A stretch of 64,000 nt of DNA. Origin: Fictibacillus gelatini DSM 15865 (GTDB taxonomy: Bacteria > Bacillota > Bacilli > Bacillales > Fictibacillaceae). The notes under the pieces are model-generated. The model saw nothing but the letters and a program-made list of their open reading frames with translations, searched no databases and was not told where the DNA came from. The translations under genes were made by a program, and so were the position numbers. The stretch covers positions 19,325 through 83,324 of the forward strand of contig NZ_AUMP01000024.1 of the NCBI RefSeq assembly GCF_000430745.1, given 5' to 3'. Position 1 is the stretch's first letter. Each line of letters begins with the position of its first letter. Below are positions 60,181-64,000 of this stretch, in pieces.

Positions 60181-61038
60181 ATGGCTTTAGTCTCAATGAA
60201 AGAAATGTTAAATAAAGCGTTAAAAGAAGGGTATGCGGTAGGGCAGTTCAACATTAATAACCTGGAATGGACTCAGGCCATTTTAGCAGCGGCCGAGGAA
60301 GAGAAATCGCCGGTAATCCTCGGCGTTTCTGAAGGTGCGGCTCGTTATATGGGCGGCTTTAAAGTCGTGACTGCCATGACTGCAGCACTTATCGAAGAAA
60401 TGAAAGTGACAGTGCCTGTAGCGATTCATTTAGACCACGGCTCCAGTTTTGAAAAATGCCAGGCTGCGATTGATGCTGGCTTTACATCTGTCATGATCGA
60501 CGCTTCCCATCACCCATTTGAAGAAAATGTGGCCATTACAAAGCGGGTCGTTGAATATGCCCATGAACGCGGCGTTTCGGTTGAAGCAGAGCTCGGAACG
60601 GTAGGCGGACAGGAAGATGATGTAGTTGCGGATGGGGTGATCTACGCGGATCCGAATGAGTGTGAAGAGCTTGTGAAGCGCACTGGAATTGATTGTCTTG
60701 CGCCTGCATTAGGCTCTGTCCACGGGCCATATAAAGGCGAACCGAAACTGGGCTTTAAAGAAATGGAACAAATTTGCCATACAACCGGCTTGCCGCTTGT
60801 ATTACATGGCGGTACAGGCATTCCGACCGATCAAATTCAAAAGTCGATCCGATTAGGAACGGCAAAAATCAATGTCAACACGGAAAACCAGATTGCCTTT
60901 ACGAAAGTCGTGCGTGAAGTATTAAGCGCTGACTCCGGCGTATATGATCCACGCAAATTTATCGGGCCAGGACGGGATGCGATTAAAGCGACTGTGATTG
61001 GCAAGATGCGCGAATTCGGTTCTTCTGGCAAAGCGTAA
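60181..61038 (+). CDS. fbaA: Fructose-bisphosphate aldolase, class II
   Basis: A 285-residue zinc-dependent aldolase. It starts [20 protein letters not shown] with [14 protein letters not shown]; zinc ligands and active site are in [52 protein letters not shown] and [11 protein letters not shown]. It cleaves fructose 1,6-bisphosphate, the product of PfkA encoded just upstream, so both glycolytic steps are linked here. GGAGGAG precedes the ATG. In most Bacillus species fbaA lies near spo0F and tal, so this may be an additional copy. Confidence 0.94.
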   Translation: MALVSMKEMLNKALKEGYAVGQFNINNLEWTQAILAAAEEEKSPVILGVSEGAARYMGGFKVVTAMTAALIEEMKVTVPVAIHLDHGSSFEKCQAAIDAGFTSVMIDASHHPFEENVAITKRVVEYAHERGVSVEAELGTVGGQEDDVVADGVIYADPNECEELVKRTGIDCLAPALGSVHGPYKGEPKLGFKEMEQICHTTGLPLVLHGGTGIPTDQIQKSIRLGTAKINVNTENQIAFTKVVREVLSADSGVYDPRKFIGPGRDAIKATVIGKMREFGSSGKA

Positions 61039-61080
61039 ACCACTCTTTTCATAAACATTTAAAATTATCGAAAAAATGTA

Positions 61081-61109
61081 TTGACAGGAGAACATTAAAC
61101 TCATAGAAT
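61081..61109 (+). promoter_or_regulatory. Sigma-A promoter of csiD
   Basis: TTGACA at 61081-61086 and TAGAAT at 61104-61109, spaced 17 bp: a near-consensus housekeeping promoter. Transcription would start at about 61116 and give a leader of about 220 nt. Confidence 0.75.
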
Positions 61110-61115
61110 ATAACT

Positions 61116-61290
61116 AATTAATTGCTACTAGAAAGGCAGCCCCTTTCAGTAACAGCAATGCAGACGCTTGAATTTAAAATAACAATAACTGTAAAGTCTA
61201 TCGGACTTCCGCCAAGAAGCCGTTAGTAGACTATAGCCAGTTATATCATTTCCATTGGAATGGTATGGCTGGCTATTTTTTATTCCCTTT
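61116..61290 (+). ncRNA. Structured 5' leader of csiD with intrinsic terminator (candidate attenuator)
   Basis: Downstream of the promoter three structures can be drawn. A branched hairpin with GAAAGG/CCTTTC inside ACT/AGT and TTGCT/AGCAA spans 61120-61157. AGTCTA (61196-61201) pairs with TAGACT (61228-61233) around a CGG/CCG pair. A long terminator follows at 61234-61281 (ATAGCCAG and CTGGCTAT arms plus TATCATTTCC/GGAATGGTA, then six T). The second stem ends where the terminator stem begins and could compete with it. The layout suits a riboswitch or antiterminator; no known class is recognised. Confidence 0.55.
61234..61281 (+). terminator. Intrinsic terminator in the csiD leader
   Basis: ATAGCCAG and CTGGCTAT arms with an inner ATCATTTCC/GGAATGGTA-type stem, four-base loop and T6, located between the csiD promoter and its start codon. 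Confidence 0.85.
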
Positions 61291-61336
61291 AAAGCGTTTG
61301 TGTGTTGCTGATTAAAGATTTAAGGAGGAAGGAACA

Positions 61337-62272
61337 ATGAGTATGGTTCAAGAGAAAGTGAAGTCATTTGTAGGAAAGTATGAAACATTTAAGGTAAAGG
61401 AACATCCGCATCATCATCGCCTTTATCACATTGAACTTAAATCCGAAGCGCTCGATTTGTTTTTAGCCGGAAATGAAGAAGTGAATAGCCAGCAACTTGA
61501 ATATGTCCCTTATATGCGCTTGATTTTAGCAAAGCGTTTAGAAACGATTCTTGGAGAAACATTTGCAAAAACCATCCGGGAAATCTTGCATGACCGCAAT
61601 TCCGGCGGATTCACGATCGGGATGCAAAACCAAACGACAGAGGTCGAGGATTATATTAAATTTTCAACCGCATTGACACATCTTGTCGGCGGAGTGAATT
61701 TCGATGCGATGAGCGGCACGTATTATGCCAGGTTCTCCGTTAAGGATACGGACGATAGCGATTCGTATTTGCGCCAGGCTTATCGGCTATTTACGCTCCA
61801 TACCGATGGGACATTTGTAGATGAACCGACTGATTGGCTTCTTATGATGAAGTTTGCGGAAGAAAATGCGGTTGGCGGAGAGTCCCGCCTGCTTCATCTC
61901 GACGATTGGGAAGAACTGGAGAAATTTTCTAACCATCCGCTGGCAACAACCCGAATCGAATACAAAGCGCCGGCAAGTAAAAATGTAACACAAACCGTTT
62001 ACAATCAAACCTTTTATGAGCAAAACGGAAAGCCTTGCATTTGTTTCATAGACCAATTTGCTTACCCGCAAACATTGGAACAAGCGAGTTACTTAAAAGA
62101 ACTTTCCGATTCAATGGAAAACAGTCCGGCGACAATTGCCCTGCCGCTTCCGGTTGGAGATTTGGTGATGATCAACAATACGTTCTGGCTGCACGGAAGA
62201 GCGCCGTTTGAAAAGAATCCAAAACTTTATCGTGAATTGCTCAGACAAAGAGGCTATTTTGCAAAGGTGTGA
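61337..62272 (+). CDS. csiD: Glutarate 2-hydroxylase CsiD/GlaH
   Basis: A 311-residue Fe(II)/2-oxoglutarate dioxygenase of the CsiD family. The HxD ligands are His155 and Asp157 (LFTLHTDGTFVDEPTDW), the distal His is about 286 (NTFWLHGRAPF) and an Arg near the C terminus (RELLRQRGYF) would hold 2-oxoglutarate. It hydroxylates glutarate, a lysine-breakdown product, to L-2-hydroxyglutarate, the substrate of LhgO encoded at 26672. AAGGAGGAAGG precedes the ATG. It has its own promoter and a leader with a terminator. Confidence 0.92.
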   Translation: MSMVQEKVKSFVGKYETFKVKEHPHHHRLYHIELKSEALDLFLAGNEEVNSQQLEYVPYMRLILAKRLETILGETFAKTIREILHDRNSGGFTIGMQNQTTEVEDYIKFSTALTHLVGGVNFDAMSGTYYARFSVKDTDDSDSYLRQAYRLFTLHTDGTFVDEPTDWLLMMKFAEENAVGGESRLLHLDDWEELEKFSNHPLATTRIEYKAPASKNVTQTVYNQTFYEQNGKPCICFIDQFAYPQTLEQASYLKELSDSMENSPATIALPLPVGDLVMINNTFWLHGRAPFEKNPKLYRELLRQRGYFAKV

Positions 62273-62390
62273 GCGGGGCGGGAAGGACATCTATTTAATG
62301 CAAAAACGCATTGTGACCGTTTGAATCTGTTTATAAAGAGATAAACGAACTTAAGCCTTTTATATTCACAAATGCCAGGAACCCAGCCAC

Positions 62391-62837
62391 CTATTCGTGA
62401 ATGGGTTCTTGCAGCAATTGTTCCTTCATCTGCTCCGCTTTTTTCAGGCGGTTTAAAAAGGATTGCTCAATGACACGCAGCTTTTCTATTTTTTCTTGCG
62501 TTCCATTGATAATTTCTTGAAGCAGTTCTGTTGCTTCGTCTAAAATCTCTAGCTTTTCATCTGTCAGACCTGTTTTCTTATACGTACTTTCTAGCTCTTC
62601 TAAAGAAGCTTCCATCACTAATACCCGGTGAATCCCGTCAAGAGAAAGGCCAAGATTTTCTTTGATCCGTAAAATATGCTTTAACTGGCGAAGAACATGT
62701 TCATCATAGATTCGATGTCCTCCCGCTGTTCGCCTGGAGGGAGAGATTAAGCCAATCTCCTCATAATATCGCAAAGTTCTTGCGGTAATGCCGAGCATTT
62801 TTTTGACATCATCAACAGAATAAAATGTTTCACTCAT
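62391..62837 (-). CDS. MerR-family transcriptional regulator
   Basis: A 148-residue regulator. The winged HTH is SVDDVKKMLGITARTLRYYE with EIGLISPSRRTAGGHRIYDE, and a coiled-coil dimerisation helix fills the C-terminal half (KTGLTDEKLEILDEATELLQ). No Cys pair typical of metal-sensing members is present. ATG 62837 has GAGGAGGA nine bases before it; GTG 62846 touches that site. It lies downstream of the CBS-domain gene in the same direction. The target is unknown; csiD on the other strand converges with it. Confidence 0.9.
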   Translation of the reverse strand: MSETFYSVDDVKKMLGITARTLRYYEEIGLISPSRRTAGGHRIYDEHVLRQLKHILRIKENLGLSLDGIHRVLVMEASLEELESTYKKTGLTDEKLEILDEATELLQEIINGTQEKIEKLRVIEQSFLNRLKKAEQMKEQLLQEPIHE

Positions 62838-62911
62838 TTCCAGCACTCCTCCTCTATATTGAGAAGTTGGTTACGCAGCGGGAAGTATGGCCCCCGCTAT
62901 GTAGCCTGATA

Positions 62912-63430
62912 CTACTTTTCTTCCATTGTAACAAAATTTTTAACGACAGAGCGGACGACGTCTCCGCGGCTAATGATGCCAACAAGCAGTTGATCGCGAA
63001 CGACAGGCACTTTTTTAATGTTCCGTTTTGCAAGCACATTCGCCACATGAACGAGACTATCTTCTTCCTTTACGGTTACCGTCTTTTTGACTCCGACATC
63101 TAACACATTTTTTTTGAAAACGTGAAGCGAATTGCGCTTAAATTCGTCTTTTTCTTCGCCCGTGGGCGTTTCATCGTCCAGTCTTTTCGGGTCGATCGCG
63201 TAATAATAGGCATAAAGAGAAATCCAGGAAGAAAAGCTTTTGTCGACATGTTTACCGAGAAAGCGCATAATGTCTCCATCACTGATGTATCCAACAAGAT
63301 GATAGTTATCATCCACGATCGGCATTCCGCTAATCCGAAATTTTGCGAATTTCTCCAAAACCGTTTGCACATTATCATCTTTGTTTACAGTATAGACATT
63401 CTGAATCATAATATCTTTCACTCGCAACAT
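62912..63430 (-). CDS. CBS-domain pair protein
   Basis: A 172-residue cytosolic protein with two CBS motifs: VKDIMIQNVYTVNKDDNVQT (about residues 4-60) and VGVKKTVTVKEEDSLVHVAN (about 110-170). About 45 charged residues (KSFSSWISLYAYYYAIDPKR, then DDETPTGEEKDE) separate them, longer than in a simple CBS pair. Such proteins bind adenine nucleotides. ATG 63430 follows GGAGG at eight bases. It precedes the MerR gene by 74 bases and may be co-transcribed with it. Confidence 0.88.
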   Translation of the reverse strand: MLRVKDIMIQNVYTVNKDDNVQTVLEKFAKFRISGMPIVDDNYHLVGYISDGDIMRFLGKHVDKSFSSWISLYAYYYAIDPKRLDDETPTGEEKDEFKRNSLHVFKKNVLDVGVKKTVTVKEEDSLVHVANVLAKRNIKKVPVVRDQLLVGIISRGDVVRSVVKNFVTMEEK

Positions 63431-63774
63431 CTCTTCCACCTCCGAAAATGATCGAAAAAGTTACGTTAACGTTAACTGTTAGTTATAGTATACTACAAAG
63501 TTTGAGAGCTAAACCAAAAAAATAGGTTTTACAGGAAAAAAACTGTACATTTGGACATACTATATACAAAAAGATTCGGATGGTGGATGAATTGGAGAAA
63601 ATAAATAAACGGTTAAATCTCTGTTGGGAGGGATTGACGTTAAAACATGTATCTCATCCAGAAATCATGATGATGTAAAATATCTTGTGTAAGTCAAAGA
63701 AGGCCTTCTCAAAATAAAAAAAGTAGGGTACTCTCGGAATTGTCGAAGATTCCAGAACGAGAGGAGACCCTACT
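63431..63774. other. Intergenic region between the CBS gene and the IS256-type element
   Basis: No convincing gene lies here. The left part holds the CBS promoter area with the palindrome GTTAACGTTAAC (about 63463-63476) and TATAGTATA. A 32-codon frame from ATG 63580 to TAA 63676 (MVDELEKINKRLNLCWEGLT then LKHVSHPEIMMM) faintly resembles the start of Spo0E-type phosphatases (the HPE motif) but lacks the SQELD core and a ribosome site. The left end of the IS lies somewhere near 63690-63725. Confidence 0.4.
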
Positions 63775-64000
63775 ATGAATTTTAGTATAACCGATATTCT
63801 GTCACAAAATCAATTGGATCAAATGGTAAAGGATTTTTTGAAAGAGAAGATTGAATTCCTGCTTCAGGAGGAGATCAAGAATTTCATCAAAGTAGAAAAC
63901 CCGGATCAAAAGCTGCAGCGTAACGGCTATTACCCACGGGGCTTAGACACGAAGTACGGACGAATAGAAGAACTCAGTATCCCCAGGGATCGGCAGGGGC
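63720..64000 (+). mobile_element. IS256-family insertion sequence, left part
   Basis: A transposase start lies at the right edge, preceded by AGTAGGGTACTCTCGGAATT and an inverted echo (GAGAGGAGACCCTACT at 63759-63774) that together look like the terminal region of an IS256-type element. The right end and the rest of the transposase lie outside the window, so target duplications cannot be checked. Confidence 0.7.
63775..64000 (+). CDS. IS256-family transposase, N-terminal part (cut by window edge)
   Basis: The frame from ATG 63775 runs open to the edge (75 codons). It reads MVKDFLKEKIEFLLQEEIKN, then NGYYPRGLDTKYGRIEELSI and PRDRQG, the usual N-terminal domain of IS256/mutator-type transposases (the R-NG-Y-R-TxxG pattern and IPRDR). 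GAGAGGAG precedes the ATG. The DDE catalytic part lies beyond the window. Confidence 0.9.
   Translation, partial: MNFSITDILSQNQLDQMVKDFLKEKIEFLLQEEIKNFIKVENPDQKLQRNGYYPRGLDTKYGRIEELSIPRDRQG

Noticed and set aside
61116..61290. Known riboswitch (lysine, T-box, glycine, SAM, THF) in the csiD leader
   Set aside because: The conserved core sequences of these classes, such as the T-box AGGGTGG-type sequence or the lysine-element core, are not seen. I therefore left the class open.
63580..63678. Spo0E-like small phosphatase gene
   Set aside because: Only an HPE-like tail matches, the SQELD signature is missing and there is no ribosome site. I recorded it only as part of the intergenic region.

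Overview
The window is chromosomal DNA of an endospore-forming member of the Bacillaceae. Evidence for this is a GerA/GerB/GerC spore-germinant receptor operon at the left edge, a GerPA/GerPF-type spore protein, GlnR/MerR, GntR and LysR regulators of Bacillus type, strong AGGAGG ribosome sites, many GTG/TTG starts, and dense bidirectional rho-independent terminators. Base composition is moderate to low GC. The species cannot be named from the sequence alone.

Layout. 1-2.4 kb: germinant receptor operon (first gene cut by the window edge). 2.6-4.5 kb: TetR regulator and MFS pump with three near-identical palindromic operators. 4.7-7.7 kb: arsenic cluster arsR-acr3-arsC then arsR-arsI-small Cys-rich ORF, the second half with three ATCAAA-N4-TTTGAT operators. 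8-11.3 kb: small lipoprotein, HxlR regulator, MFS pump, aldo/keto reductase. 11.35-15.77 kb: a segment flanked by two inverted copies of a roughly 0.4-kb non-coding element that has terminal inverted repeats and an internal 21-bp-phased array; the segment holds a broken acetyltransferase, a YdeI-like protein, a glucose/sorbosone dehydrogenase-like protein and an SPL-like radical SAM protein. 15.8-24 kb: AlkD-like glycosylase, acetyltransferase, chemoreceptor, SOS-controlled UvrX-type polymerase, hydrolase, GerP-like protein, a frameshifted gene and a diguanylate cyclase. 24-31.4 kb: SDR, nuclease remnant, SIR2-domain protein, lhgO plus its probable GntR regulator, two DMT transporters, AEC remnant. 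31.5-38.3 kb: Lrp-type regulator with L-serine dehydratase, azoreductase, a tRNA-like gene, MDR pump, ArgA-like acetyltransferase, RraA-like protein. 38.5-43.7 kb: mannitol operon mtlA-mtlR-mtlD. 43.8-47.7 kb: MFS pump with a two-gene rifampicin-phosphotransferase-like enzyme. 48-53.5 kb: GABA-permease-like transporter, omega-aminotransferase, methylmalonate-semialdehyde dehydrogenase. 53.7-59 kb: DinB-fold protein, Crh/HPr-like protein, kinase-like protein, LysR and thioredoxin, amine oxidase, small ORF. 59-63.4 kb: pfkA, fbaA, csiD (glutarate 2-hydroxylase) behind a structured leader, MerR, CBS protein. 63.7 kb to the end: the start of an IS256-family element.

The genes point to an aerobic heterotroph using mannitol, serine, omega-amino acids and glutarate: CsiD makes L-2-hydroxyglutarate and LhgO oxidises it to 2-oxoglutarate, with the transporter and transaminase that accompany them in other bacteria lying between them. 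The least explained signals are non-coding: the paired inverted elements, three further intergenic arrays with the same 21-bp spacing but different motifs, the csiD leader, and the tRNA-like gene with its own terminator.
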